DNA of 11,170 bases from Clostridia bacterium (GTDB taxonomy: Bacteria > Bacillota_A > Clostridia > Oscillospirales > CAG-272), in assembly GCA_017529175.1 (NCBI GenBank), contig JAFXNX010000060.1, positions 1 through 11,170 of the forward strand, read 5' to 3'. This document shows positions 1 to 7,009 of the stretch, piece by piece. Every line of letters begins with the position of its first letter. The stretch's first letter is position 1. Under the pieces are notes generated by a model. It was not told the DNA's origin. It saw only the letters and a program-made list of their open reading frames with translations, and made no database searches. Position numbers and translations under genes: made by a program.

Positions 1-203
1 CCGCTCCTGCCGCAGGGCGTCCTGCCCCTGTCCCGCCTTCGGGACAGACAGCGCGAAGCGTTCCTTCCGGTCAGCGGATAAACGCACCCCGTCCGGCGCC
101 GTCCGGCGCCGTGCCGCCTCGCGCCTCTGAGGCAAGACCCGCCTCCGGCGAGAGGATACAGACGCCTCACGCGAGGGTTTATCAACTGCCCTCGGAACAG
201 TAG
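1..203 (+). CDS. 3' end of an unidentified upstream gene (Pro/Ala-rich C-terminal tail)
   Basis: The frame beginning at position 3 is open from the left edge to a TAG at 201-203, giving 66 residues. The peptide is low in complexity and rich in Pro, Ala, Arg and Ser, and ends in VYQLPSEQ. It has no membrane segment and no recognisable motif. Composition suggests a disordered C-terminal tail, so I cannot name the protein. The stop codon overlaps the purine-rich ribosome site of mltG (GAGGAG, 203-208), which suggests the two genes are cotranscribed. The DNA is clearly more GC-rich than the rest of the window, so an open frame of this length carries less weight than it would elsewhere. It could instead be a structured noncoding segment. 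Confidence 0.5.
   Translation, partial: APAAGRPAPVPPSGQTARSVPSGQRINAPRPAPSGAVPPRASEARPASGERIQTPHARVYQLPSEQ
28..47 (+). other. 8-bp perfect hairpin inside the upstream GC-rich tail
   Basis: CTGTCCCG (28-35) pairs exactly with CGGGACAG (40-47) around the loop CCTT. A second short hairpin, GCAGG/CCTGC, lies at 12-25. No T run follows either one, so neither looks like an intrinsic terminator. They may simply reflect the high GC of the Pro/Ala/Arg codons. Confidence 0.4.
91..110 (+). repeat. 10-bp tandem duplication
   Basis: The unit GTCCGGCGCC occurs twice back to back at 91-100 and 101-110. Its length is not a multiple of three, so gain or loss of one copy would shift the reading frame of the Pro/Ala-rich tail. 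Both copies are identical. Confidence 0.8.
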
Positions 204-224
204 AGGAGCGCCGCGCCCTCGAAT

Positions 225-1502
225 ATGACAAACGAAGTATCAAAAAGTCTTTACGTTCCGAATGACGACGATATAAAGCTCGGCGGCAAAAAGTACCGTC
301 AGACGCCCGAACCGACAAGAGTCACCGATATGAGCGGCGTAAAAGTTGCAGGCGACGGAAAGAAGCGGGCGAAGAGCAAAAAGAGCGTTAACAAGGACGA
401 CTCTTCGGGCGGGACCGTGGTGAGCAGTTTGCTCAAGACCGTGATCTATCTTGTTTTCGTCAGCGTGATATCCGTCGTGCTCTCGATCTTTATTATAAAC
501 GTCGGAAACGACGTGTTCGCGTTCGTGAAATCGGACGAACTTATCGACGTGACGATACCGGAAAACGCGACGAGAGACGATATCGCCGATATCCTTTACG
601 AAAACGGAGTCATCAATTACAAAGCGGCGTTTAAACTGTACGGCTCGATCAAGCATATTGAAGAGAATTTCGTCGCCGGGGACTATACGGTAAACACGAT
701 GATGAACTACAAAAACCTCTATAACGCCTTTAAAGAAAAGCCGGTGATGGGTACCGAATGGATAACGATCCCCGAAGGATATACGGTCGATGAGATAATC
801 GACCTCATGCTGTCGTACAATATAGGCGGTACGAAAGAGGATTACGTCAAGGCGATAAACGAAGGGGATTTCAGCGAATTCTGGTTTGTGAAGGAGCTTG
901 AAGAAAACGGCTACGATCACAACAGATTTTACAGACTCGAAGGATATCTTTTCCCCGATACGTATGAATTTTATAAGGCGTCCGACGCTTATACCGTTGT
1001 GAGAAAGATGCTCAAACGCTTCGCTGAGATATACAATGAAAAGTATAAAGCGAGGGCGGACGAACTCGGACTGAAGACGGACGAGGCGGTGATCCTTGCT
1101 TCGATGATAGAAAAAGAGGCGGGACTCTCTTCCGATTTCAGATACGTTTCCGCGGTGTTCCACAACAGACGCAACAACGCGGCAACTTTCCCGTGTTACG
1201 CCAGCGACGCGACCGTCGTATACGCGATAGCGCACGATACCGGCGAAAGACCGAAGGAAGTGACCGGAGAAATGATGCAGTATTCGTCTCCTTATAACAC
1301 TTATACGAACGCGGGCTTTCCTCCTGGAGCGATATCGAACCCCGGTATGAACGCGCTGAAATACGCGCTTTATCCCGCGGAGGGAACGAGTTACTATTAT
1401 TTCGTCTCTTTCCCGAACGGCGAGACCGTATTTTCGTCGACAGAGGCGGAGCACAATCAGTACGTCGCGCAGCTCCGCGCAATGCAGGCGGGAAACAATT
1501 GA
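225..1502 (+). CDS. mltG: Endolytic peptidoglycan transglycosylase MltG (YceG-like)
   Basis: MltG-family enzymes are membrane-anchored endolytic lytic transglycosylases that cut nascent glycan strands and help set strand length. This 425-residue protein has a charged cytoplasmic N-terminus (about 1-66), one membrane segment (about 67-92) and a LysM-like part (about 105-170, including IPENATRDDIADIL). The catalytic YceG domain follows, with EGYLFPDTYEF (239-249), ASMIEKEAG (292-300, holding the Glu pair that aligns with the family's catalytic Glu), SDATVVYA (327-334), SPYNTY and PPGAISNPG, and the C-terminal EHNQYV. The usual SDPTV reads SDATV here, a mild change. The start is ATG. The best ribosome site, GAGGAG at 203-208, sits 16 nt upstream, which is long, but no closer in-frame start or site exists. 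The gene ends in a clear intrinsic terminator. Confidence 0.95.
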   Translation: MTNEVSKSLYVPNDDDIKLGGKKYRQTPEPTRVTDMSGVKVAGDGKKRAKSKKSVNKDDSSGGTVVSSLLKTVIYLVFVSVISVVLSIFIINVGNDVFAFVKSDELIDVTIPENATRDDIADILYENGVINYKAAFKLYGSIKHIEENFVAGDYTVNTMMNYKNLYNAFKEKPVMGTEWITIPEGYTVDEIIDLMLSYNIGGTKEDYVKAINEGDFSEFWFVKELEENGYDHNRFYRLEGYLFPDTYEFYKASDAYTVVRKMLKRFAEIYNEKYKARADELGLKTDEAVILASMIEKEAGLSSDFRYVSAVFHNRRNNAATFPCYASDATVVYAIAHDTGERPKEVTGEMMQYSSPYNTYTNAGFPPGAISNPGMNALKYALYPAEGTSYYYFVSFPNGETVFSSTEAEHNQYVAQLRAMQAGNN

Positions 1503-1510
1503 TAAAAGAC

Positions 1511-1543
1511 AGAAAAGAGCTGAACACGGCTCTTTTCTTTTTT
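1511..1543 (+). terminator. Rho-independent terminator after mltG
   Basis: The arms AGAAAAGAGC (1511-1520) and GCTCTTTTCT (1529-1538) pair over 10 bp around an 8-base loop, and a T run extends to 1543. It lies 8 bases after the mltG stop and before the next promoter, so it separates two transcription units. Confidence 0.9.
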
Positions 1544-1554
1544 GAAAAAAGTAC

Positions 1555-1583
1555 TTGAATTTTTATATATTATATAGTATAAT
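1555..1583 (+). promoter_or_regulatory. Sigma-A-type promoter of the envelope gene cluster
   Basis: The -35 element TTGAAT (1555-1560) is followed after exactly 17 bases by a perfect -10 TATAAT (1578-1583), within very AT-rich DNA. Transcription would begin near 1589-1591, leaving a leader of about 37 nt before the GTG start at 1628. Its position just after the mltG terminator supports it as the main promoter for the genes from 1628 onward, possibly through rsmA. Confidence 0.85.
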
Positions 1584-1613
1584 ATAATAAATGTATTTTT
1601 GTAAAATTCAGGG

Positions 1614-1620
1614 AAGGAGG
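1614..1620 (+). promoter_or_regulatory. Strong ribosome binding site fixing a GTG start
   Basis: AAGGAGG ends 7 bases before GTG at 1628-1630. This near-perfect Shine-Dalgarno sequence is the reason for choosing the GTG over the later in-frame ATG that encodes Met13. Confidence 0.85.
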
Positions 1621-1627
1621 CGGCTCG

Positions 1628-3577
1628 GTGAAAAAAAGAAATGTGAAAACGGGATCGTTATTTATGCACGCGCTGAAAACGAGTATTTTCGCCGCGCTGT
1701 TCACTTCTTATAAAAGCCGTGAGAAAGACGCGATAAGAAATTCGTCGATAGGACGCAGGATCATTTCGCCCGCTTTCGGAGCGGTTTCTTCCGCGATATT
1801 CGAGTCGCGCGCTTCGCAGTTTTTCAGCTTTATATCGAAACTGCTTCTTTCTGTCAGACTCAGAGTATACGGAACTTTTCTTCTCAGCTTCGGTCTTTAC
1901 AGCGCGATATTCTATTCAATAGATAATTTTGCGCTGTCCGAAAAGAGAGTCGTTACGAATATAGTCATCGGAATAATCATAGCGGCGTCCTCTGTTCCCG
2001 TAGTCTCTTCCGACGAGTCTTTATCGGGCGCCCTCATATCTTCAAAGTTCGGCGCTTTTATATTGAGACTGACCGGAACAAGACCGGAGACTGTCAAGAC
2101 GGATGAAGTCCGCGGGAAAGCGAACCACGGTTTTCTTCTCGGAGTCGCCGCCGGCGTCGCATCGTATTTTTCGTCTCCTCTTGAGATCGTGATGCTGATC
2201 GTCGCGGTAATAGTCGTGCGCGTTGTATTTTCATCCCCCGAGTTCGGATTTGCGCTCGCGCTTTTCCTGATACCATTTATCAGAACCGAATATCTTATCG
2301 CGCTGTGCGCGGTGACCCTCGCATCGTTCCTTCTCAAGGTCGTGAGAGGAAAAAGATATATCACTATAGAAACGATCGACGTATCGGTGATCGGCTTCTT
2401 CCTTCTGTTCATCTTCAGTTCCGTTTCTGCGCTGACGGATGAATCAAGAAAGATCTCGCTCACGTTCGCGCTTTTGATACTGATGTATTTCGCCGGCGCG
2501 AATCTTTTGAGAAACAAAAAGTTTATTGACGCAGCATCGTCCTCCTTCGTTTACGGTATGACCGCGGCAGCGTTGATCGTGGCTTTGTCAAAAGGCGCTT
2601 ATTATCTCGGATTTGCCGATTTTACAGCCGTATCCGGTATATTTGAAGGCTCGATCCTCGGCGACAGGATAGCGTCCGCCGATCCGTCAACTTTCAATAT
2701 GCTGCTCGTTGCGGCGCTTCCCGCGGCGCTTGCGCGATTCGTCTCGCACGGCGCGCCGTCTCGCCGTATCGCTTCGGCGGCGGCGATGATAATAATGGCG
2801 TTTCCTCTTGCGGAATTCCGCTCGGCGTTCGCACTTTTCTCGGTCGTATCGGCAATGATACTGCTGCTCATAATTTATTCTTCGAAGTTTATACTTCTCC
2901 CCGTGTGTTCGGCGGTGGTGCTTGGAGCGGCGTCGTTTGTGTTCCCCGCGCTGTCGCAGCGTATAACCACTTTTCTCGGAAACGGACTTGATTCGTTTTC
3001 CGCGGTCAGATCGAGCGCGTGGAAAGACGCCTTTGATATAATATCGAGGTCGTTTGCGGGAGGTATCGGATTCGGAAAAGAAGTTTTCGACGCCGCGAGC
3101 GCGGCGCACTTTCAGGGAGCATCCGGCGCGTCTCACGCCTACAACACCTACTTGCAGATATGGATAGAATGCGGCATGATCGGATTTTTCCTCATCGTTT
3201 TGTTCGCATGGTACCTGATAACGTCGTCTTTCACCGCCATTGACCTGACAGACCGCGCAAAGGAGTCGTATTCGTTCGGCAGTTCGATGGCGTCAAGAAT
3301 GAGCGGCAACGGTACCGATACGGCGACGAGCGAGTTTTCGATTTCTCACAGAATGAGTATCGCCGCTTCGTTCTGCGGAGTCACGGGACTTCTCATATAC
3401 GGAGCCGCGGATCATATATTCGACGACGCAAGAGTCTTTCTTGCATTCTGGATGACTGCCGGGATCACTTCCGCCGCAGTGCGTTATGCAAGACGGGACG
3501 TTCATTCTTACGACGTATCGGAAGACGACCGGATGACGGACAACGCCGCGTCAGAGGCGGAGGTACGGCTTCGGTAG
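1628..3577 (+). CDS. O-antigen ligase/polymerase-like (Wzy/WaaL-type) multi-pass membrane protein
   Basis: Proteins of this type polymerise or transfer lipid-carrier-linked glycans at the outer face of the membrane. The 649-residue product has a hydrophilic N-terminal region of about 75 residues. Many hydrophobic segments then run from about 80 to 440 and from 515 to 620. Between them lies a large extracytoplasmic loop with the family signature: RSSAW (461-465), then GGIGFGKE (478-485), then SHAYNTYLQIWIECG (502-516), where His503 sits in the conserved HxxN-like part. This matches the Wzy_C/O-antigen ligase pattern (PF04932 type). The C-terminal tail (about 620-649) is charged. Whether it acts as ligase or polymerase, and on which glycan, cannot be told from sequence. 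It is the first gene after the promoter at 1555-1583, and its TAG stop is embedded in the ribosome site of the next gene, suggesting translational coupling. Confidence 0.85.
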   Translation: MKKRNVKTGSLFMHALKTSIFAALFTSYKSREKDAIRNSSIGRRIISPAFGAVSSAIFESRASQFFSFISKLLLSVRLRVYGTFLLSFGLYSAIFYSIDNFALSEKRVVTNIVIGIIIAASSVPVVSSDESLSGALISSKFGAFILRLTGTRPETVKTDEVRGKANHGFLLGVAAGVASYFSSPLEIVMLIVAVIVVRVVFSSPEFGFALALFLIPFIRTEYLIALCAVTLASFLLKVVRGKRYITIETIDVSVIGFFLLFIFSSVSALTDESRKISLTFALLILMYFAGANLLRNKKFIDAASSSFVYGMTAAALIVALSKGAYYLGFADFTAVSGIFEGSILGDRIASADPSTFNMLLVAALPAALARFVSHGAPSRRIASAAAMIIMAFPLAEFRSAFALFSVVSAMILLLIIYSSKFILLPVCSAVVLGAASFVFPALSQRITTFLGNGLDSFSAVRSSAWKDAFDIISRSFAGGIGFGKEVFDAASAAHFQGASGASHAYNTYLQIWIECGMIGFFLIVLFAWYLITSSFTAIDLTDRAKESYSFGSSMASRMSGNGTDTATSEFSISHRMSIAASFCGVTGLLIYGAADHIFDDARVFLAFWMTAGITSAAVRYARRDVHSYDVSEDDRMTDNAASEAEVRLR

Positions 3578-3587
3578 GAGGATCTAT

Positions 3588-4082
3588 ATGGAGACGAGAA
3601 AACACAGATTCAATATTGTCGACGTCATCGTGATACTTCTTGTACTTGCGGCGGCAGCGCTGATAGGGATCAAACTGTTCGCGGCAGAAGAAGAGCAGAA
3701 CAGGGTGGAACTCACGTTCGTCATGCAGACGCTGCAGGCGGATATTGACACGATGATCCCGGACGAGCTCTCTCCCAACGTAAAAGAGGGGGACGCGGTG
3801 TATGACGCGGAAAGCGGAAGGCGCATCGGTACTGTGGTCACCTGCGACTCGCGTCCCGCGCGTTATACCGGTATGAGCAAAAGCGGTAATACGGTCGTAA
3901 GCGACGTTTCCGGTTACAAAACGCTTTATATCACGTGCACGGCGCAAGGATATGAAGATCCCGACGCATATTATTCGGACGGCGTAATGATAAGTACCGG
4001 AAAGCAGTACAGACTGATGCTCCCCGATCTTGTCTGCGACGTCGAGTGCATTTCCGTGGAGAGCGGCGAGATCGTCGAATGA
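3588..4082 (+). CDS. DUF4330-type single-pass membrane protein (first paralogue)
   Basis: The product has 164 residues. A short basic N-terminus leads into one membrane segment beginning FNIVDVIVILLVLAAAAL (8-25, continuing to about 30). This 'NIVDV' anchor is typical of DUF4330 proteins (PF14221), whose function is unknown. The remainder (about 38-164) is predicted extracytoplasmic and rich in beta-type sequence, with EGDAVYDAESGRRIGTV (67-83) and a second half around 112-158. The start is ATG, with the site TAGGAGG (3575-3581) 6 bases upstream. That site includes the stop codon of the preceding gene. The second paralogue lies two genes downstream. Its placement among glycan-assembly genes suggests an accessory role in envelope polymer synthesis, which is inference only. 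Confidence 0.75.
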   Translation: METRKHRFNIVDVIVILLVLAAAALIGIKLFAAEEEQNRVELTFVMQTLQADIDTMIPDELSPNVKEGDAVYDAESGRRIGTVVTCDSRPARYTGMSKSGNTVVSDVSGYKTLYITCTAQGYEDPDAYYSDGVMISTGKQYRLMLPDLVCDVECISVESGEIVE

Positions 4083-4119
4083 TCTTGTAAATATCGGGTG
4101 TTACGGAAGTAAAACGACA

Positions 4120-4137
4120 CCGGCGCTGAGGCGCCGG
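4120..4137 (+). other. 7-bp perfect GC hairpin in the leader of the WecA/TagO-type gene
   Basis: CCGGCGC (4120-4126) and GCGCCGG (4131-4137) pair perfectly around the loop TGAG. There is no T tract, so it is unlikely to terminate transcription. It ends 5 bases before the ribosome site CGGAG (4143-4147) of the next gene and lies in the longest intergenic gap (71 bases) of the five-gene envelope run. It could tune translation or protect a processed mRNA end, but the sequence does not decide this. Confidence 0.6.
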
Positions 4138-4153
4138 AAAGACGGAGATAAAA

Positions 4154-5329
4154 ATGGACATTACCAACATTATATACGGTTTATCCGCGATGCTTTGCGC
4201 CGCGCTGATGGCTTATACGACGACGCCTCCTGTCAGAGTCCTTGCGTTTTTGATCGGAGCGGTCGACGTTCCGACCGATAACAGAAGGATGCATATAAAG
4301 CCGACTCCCCGTATCGGAGGGCTTGCGATATTCGTGGCTTTCGCCGTTGCGTCTCTTGTATTCGGAACTGTCAATTCGGAGCTTTTGGCAATTCATAGTG
4401 GCGGTATTCTGCTCGTCATTCTCGGAATCATCGACGACATGAAAAACCTTAACGCGTGGATCAAATTCGCTTTTCAGCTCGCTGCCGCGGGGATCGCGGT
4501 GGCGTTCGGCGCAAAGATAGAATATATCACCATATTCGGAACTTTGATAGAGTTCGGCGTTTTCAGCATACCGATCACGATGCTCTGGATAGTGGGACTT
4601 ACAAACGCCATAAATCTGCTCGACGGGCTCGACGGGCTCGCCTGCGGAGTGTCCGGCATAATGTCGCTGTCTCTCCTCGGCGTAACTCTGATCCAGAAGG
4701 ATTCGGCGTCCGCGATACTCACCGCGGTCCTTGCCGGAGCGTGCTTCGGATTTTTGCCGTACAATATGAATCCCGCAAGGATATTCATGGGAGACACGGG
4801 AGCGCTCTTCCTCGGATATACGCTGTCCGTCATTTCCATACAGGGAATGTTCAAACTGCATACGGTGCTTTCGTTCATCGTACCGCTCGCGCTGTTCGCG
4901 CTTCCGCTCGTTGATACTTCCGCGGCGTTCCTCAGACGCCTCGTTCACAAGGAAAGCCCGTTCTCACCCGACAGAAAGCATCTGCACCATAAGCTCGTTG
5001 ACCTCGGGTTTACGCAGAAGGAAGCGGTAAGACTTCTTTACGCGGTGTGCGGTATGCTCGGACTCGTAGCTATAACCTTCACGGAAGGAATGTTCGGAAA
5101 TCTGCGTGTAGTGAAAGCGCTCGTCGTGCTGATAGCGGCGCTTGCGGTCTTTATGCTCAACTACATCGTTATGAAAAAAACGAGCACGAGGATATTATCC
5201 GGTCTTACGGATCACGGAAACGAAAAGAAGACGGATAATAACGCGCAGATGATAAACCTCGTTGCCAAAAATGACGGAGAAAGCATCTCCGATTCGATCA
5301 CGCCCGGCGGAGAAAAAGACGGCAAGTGA
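4154..5329 (+). CDS. WecA/TagO/MraY-family undecaprenyl-phosphate sugar-1-phosphate transferase
   Basis: This family transfers a HexNAc-1-phosphate, usually GlcNAc-1-P, from a UDP-sugar to undecaprenyl phosphate, the first membrane step of teichoic acid-like or other secondary polymer synthesis. The 391-residue protein is a multi-pass membrane protein with the expected motifs: HIKPTPRIGG (47-56), GIIDD (91-95), NAINLLDGLDGLA (151-163), FMGDTG (211-216) and the cytoplasmic PDRKHLHHKL (272-281), whose HxHH motif marks the WecA/TagO branch rather than MraY. A hydrophilic tail of about 40 residues follows the last membrane segment. The start is ATG, with CGGAG (4143-4147) 6 bases upstream. Sequence alone does not separate TagO, WecA and other HexNAc-specific relatives, so no symbol is given. 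It sits between the two DUF4330-type genes. Confidence 0.92.
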   Translation: MDITNIIYGLSAMLCAALMAYTTTPPVRVLAFLIGAVDVPTDNRRMHIKPTPRIGGLAIFVAFAVASLVFGTVNSELLAIHSGGILLVILGIIDDMKNLNAWIKFAFQLAAAGIAVAFGAKIEYITIFGTLIEFGVFSIPITMLWIVGLTNAINLLDGLDGLACGVSGIMSLSLLGVTLIQKDSASAILTAVLAGACFGFLPYNMNPARIFMGDTGALFLGYTLSVISIQGMFKLHTVLSFIVPLALFALPLVDTSAAFLRRLVHKESPFSPDRKHLHHKLVDLGFTQKEAVRLLYAVCGMLGLVAITFTEGMFGNLRVVKALVVLIAALAVFMLNYIVMKKTSTRILSGLTDHGNEKKTDNNAQMINLVAKNDGESISDSITPGGEKDGK

Positions 5330-5363
5330 TCGACACGGCACAAATTAAACGGAGGCAATCATT

Positions 5364-5888
5364 ATGAACAATAACGCTGACGGTGCGGTCAGGAAAAGAA
5401 TATCGGCGCTTGACGTATTCGTCATTCTGCTTATGGTTTTATGTATCGCGGGAATGATCGTCCGCGTATCTGTAGGGCGCGAGGGCGTTATGCCGGAAGG
5501 GACTCCGAAGAAGGGGTCGTACGCCCTGTCATTTGAAATATCCGGCCAAAGATCCTCCCTCGGATCGGAACTGTCTCAAGGGGAAGTCTTTTATTCGGAA
5601 GACGGAAAGGTGTTCGGGACGCTCACGGATCAGGTGAGCGTAACCCCTGCGAAGATCTATTCCGTTGACGACGAAGGGAAGTACATCCTCGGTTATTCGA
5701 GTTCCGACGGCGGGGAAGGCGGTCTTGTCGATATAAGAGGTACAATGACAGTGGAAGGATATCAGGTGGAGTACGGATTTCTTGCGGGCGGAAAGATCTT
5801 CGCTTCCCCCAACGAAAGACTCACTCTCCATACGGATACGTCAACAGTTACAGTAAAAGTCACCGACGTTGCGAAAATCGGGGATTGA
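5364..5888 (+). CDS. DUF4330-like single-pass membrane protein (second paralogue)
   Basis: The 174-residue product has an N-terminal anchor (about 15-36) beginning ISALDVFVILLMV, matching the 'DV-VILL' anchor of the paralogue at 3588-4082. The extracytoplasmic parts align by eye. SYALSFEIS (52-60) matches VELTFVMQ of the paralogue, QGEVFYSEDGKVFGTL (72-87) matches EGDAVYDAESGRRIGTV, and the region GTMTVEGYQVEYGFLAGGKI (126-145) through VKVTDV matches its C-terminal half. Identity is low, so this is an old duplication or two subfamilies. Function is unknown. The start is ATG, with GGAGG (5351-5355) 8 bases upstream. It lies 34 bases after the WecA/TagO-type gene and 20 bases before the LCP-like gene. 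Confidence 0.68.
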   Translation: MNNNADGAVRKRISALDVFVILLMVLCIAGMIVRVSVGREGVMPEGTPKKGSYALSFEISGQRSSLGSELSQGEVFYSEDGKVFGTLTDQVSVTPAKIYSVDDEGKYILGYSSSDGGEGGLVDIRGTMTVEGYQVEYGFLAGGKIFASPNERLTLHTDTSTVTVKVTDVAKIGD

Positions 5889-5908
5889 ACCGTTGAAAGG
5901 ACTAATAT

Positions 5909-6979
5909 ATGTTAAGAGCGCTTAAAAGTTTCGGTATCGCATTCTTGATATCGGCAGTGATCGTAGGCATTTCCGCCGCGGTGATATTTAACTCTGTCGA
6001 AGACGTGCTGACCGGATCGTTCAGTAAAAACGACAATGATCTGTCCGAGATACTGAAGTCGCAGGACGAAGACACGCCCGGCGGCAGCGTATCGGAATCG
6101 GGGAACGAGTTTTCGGGGCTCGGCGGCTCGTCGTTCACCGTTCTCGCGGTCATGACAGACTACAGACCCGATACGTACGATTATTATTCGGACGACACAA
6201 AGTACAGCAGTAACGACGAGAAAAAAGGTATTTTCTCGGGCGGGCTGAAACGTACCGGCGCGGAAAAGATATGCCTTCTTAAATGCAGTAAGGAAACAGG
6301 AAAGTACATAGTCGTTCCGATCTCTCCCATAACAAACGTTACGACGGAGGGCGGATACAGCAAGCTTTATGATATATACACCGATTACGGTATAGAGTAT
6401 ATGAAGGCAAAGATCGAGGCGATGACAGGTCTTGCGATCGACCGTTACGCGGTCATCAACTGTACGAACATGACCTCGTTCGTATCAGTCCTCGGCGCGG
6501 TATGGTGTACCGTACCCTGCGACATATATACCGACGGAAAAGAATACGTGAGCCCGCAGTTCGCAACGGCTGCAAAGGTAAAGGATCCGAAATCGTCCTA
6601 TACGAGTTTTCTCGAAGCGTGCGACGATTACATCGGCCCCTCCTCAATGGGTCTTCTGCTGTTCAAGGACTACTCGAACGGTATCGAGGACGAGATGACG
6701 ATATGCGCGGAATATATGAAGGGCATTTGCGCAAACCTTGCGAAGTTCCCGAGCGAGTCGCTTGCTTCCTACTGGGACAATATCGCGGCGACGATGAGAG
6801 AGACTAATATAGATTCCGCGTTCATCGCGGAGAATATCGAGCTTATCGGCGCTTACAATGACAAGGCGGTGAGCAGGGTAAATATCGCGGGTCTTTTCAA
6901 ACCTTCCGGCAGCGACGGCGAGCCCGTCTTCGACGTTGACATTTCGAGGACGGTCGAAGCGTTGTCATTATACAGATAA
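5909..6979 (+). CDS. Divergent LytR-CpsA-Psr (LCP)-like protein, possibly lacking the active site
   Basis: LCP proteins transfer lipid-linked glycopolymers to peptidoglycan outside the membrane. This 356-residue protein has one N-terminal membrane anchor (about 7-29), an acidic linker (about 30-70) and a domain that follows the LCP order: SFTVLAVMTDYRPDTYDYY (75-93), a strand ICLLKCSKETGKYIVVPIS (121-139), KLYDIYTDYGIEYMKAKIEA (152-171), GLAIDRYAVIN (174-184), FVSVLGAVWCTVP (191-203) and GPSSMGLLLFKDYS (243-256). The usual Arg-Asp after the second strand is replaced by PISPITN (137-143). No arginine occurs between Arg179 and Arg297, so the usual arginine cluster is missing. It may therefore be a binding or scaffolding relative rather than a transferase. 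The site GAAAGGA (5895-5901) is 7 bases before ATG. It closes the envelope gene run. Confidence 0.7.
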   Translation: MLRALKSFGIAFLISAVIVGISAAVIFNSVEDVLTGSFSKNDNDLSEILKSQDEDTPGGSVSESGNEFSGLGGSSFTVLAVMTDYRPDTYDYYSDDTKYSSNDEKKGIFSGGLKRTGAEKICLLKCSKETGKYIVVPISPITNVTTEGGYSKLYDIYTDYGIEYMKAKIEAMTGLAIDRYAVINCTNMTSFVSVLGAVWCTVPCDIYTDGKEYVSPQFATAAKVKDPKSSYTSFLEACDDYIGPSSMGLLLFKDYSNGIEDEMTICAEYMKGICANLAKFPSESLASYWDNIAATMRETNIDSAFIAENIELIGAYNDKAVSRVNIAGLFKPSGSDGEPVFDVDISRTVEALSLYR

Positions 6980-6989
6980 TTTTGATAAT
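6962..6989 (+). promoter_or_regulatory. Possible promoter for glyQS
   Basis: TTGTCA (6962-6967) is followed after 16 bases by GATAAT (6984-6989), each one mismatch from consensus. It overlaps the last codons of the LCP-like gene and would start transcription about 14 bases before the glyQS ATG. It would let this housekeeping gene be expressed apart from the envelope genes. Such sites arise by chance in AT-rich DNA, so this is tentative. Confidence 0.35.
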
Positions 6990-7009
6990 CATTTATACGA
7001 GGTATATAT

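Noticed and set aside
1..203. A structured noncoding RNA (RNase P, 6S, SRP or tmRNA).
   Set aside because: I looked for the conserved blocks of these RNAs on both strands and found none. The open frame explains the segment at least as well.
240..1454. Long open frame on the - strand opposite mltG (404 codons).
   Set aside because: It mirrors the mltG frame, has an Arg/Val/His-rich composition with no motif or ribosome site, and mltG is certain. It is a codon-bias shadow.
4622..4639. A 9-bp direct repeat inside the WecA/TagO-type gene.
   Set aside because: It encodes the conserved DGLDGL motif, so protein constraint explains it.
4181..4948. Open frames on both strands overlapping the WecA/TagO-type gene.
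   Set aside because: Their products are rich in Arg, Glu and Ser without motifs or membrane segments, while the + strand gene has every family motif.
6980..7009. A T-box riboswitch upstream of glyQS.
   Set aside because: The gap is 30 bases, far too short for a T-box leader, and the preceding DNA is coding.
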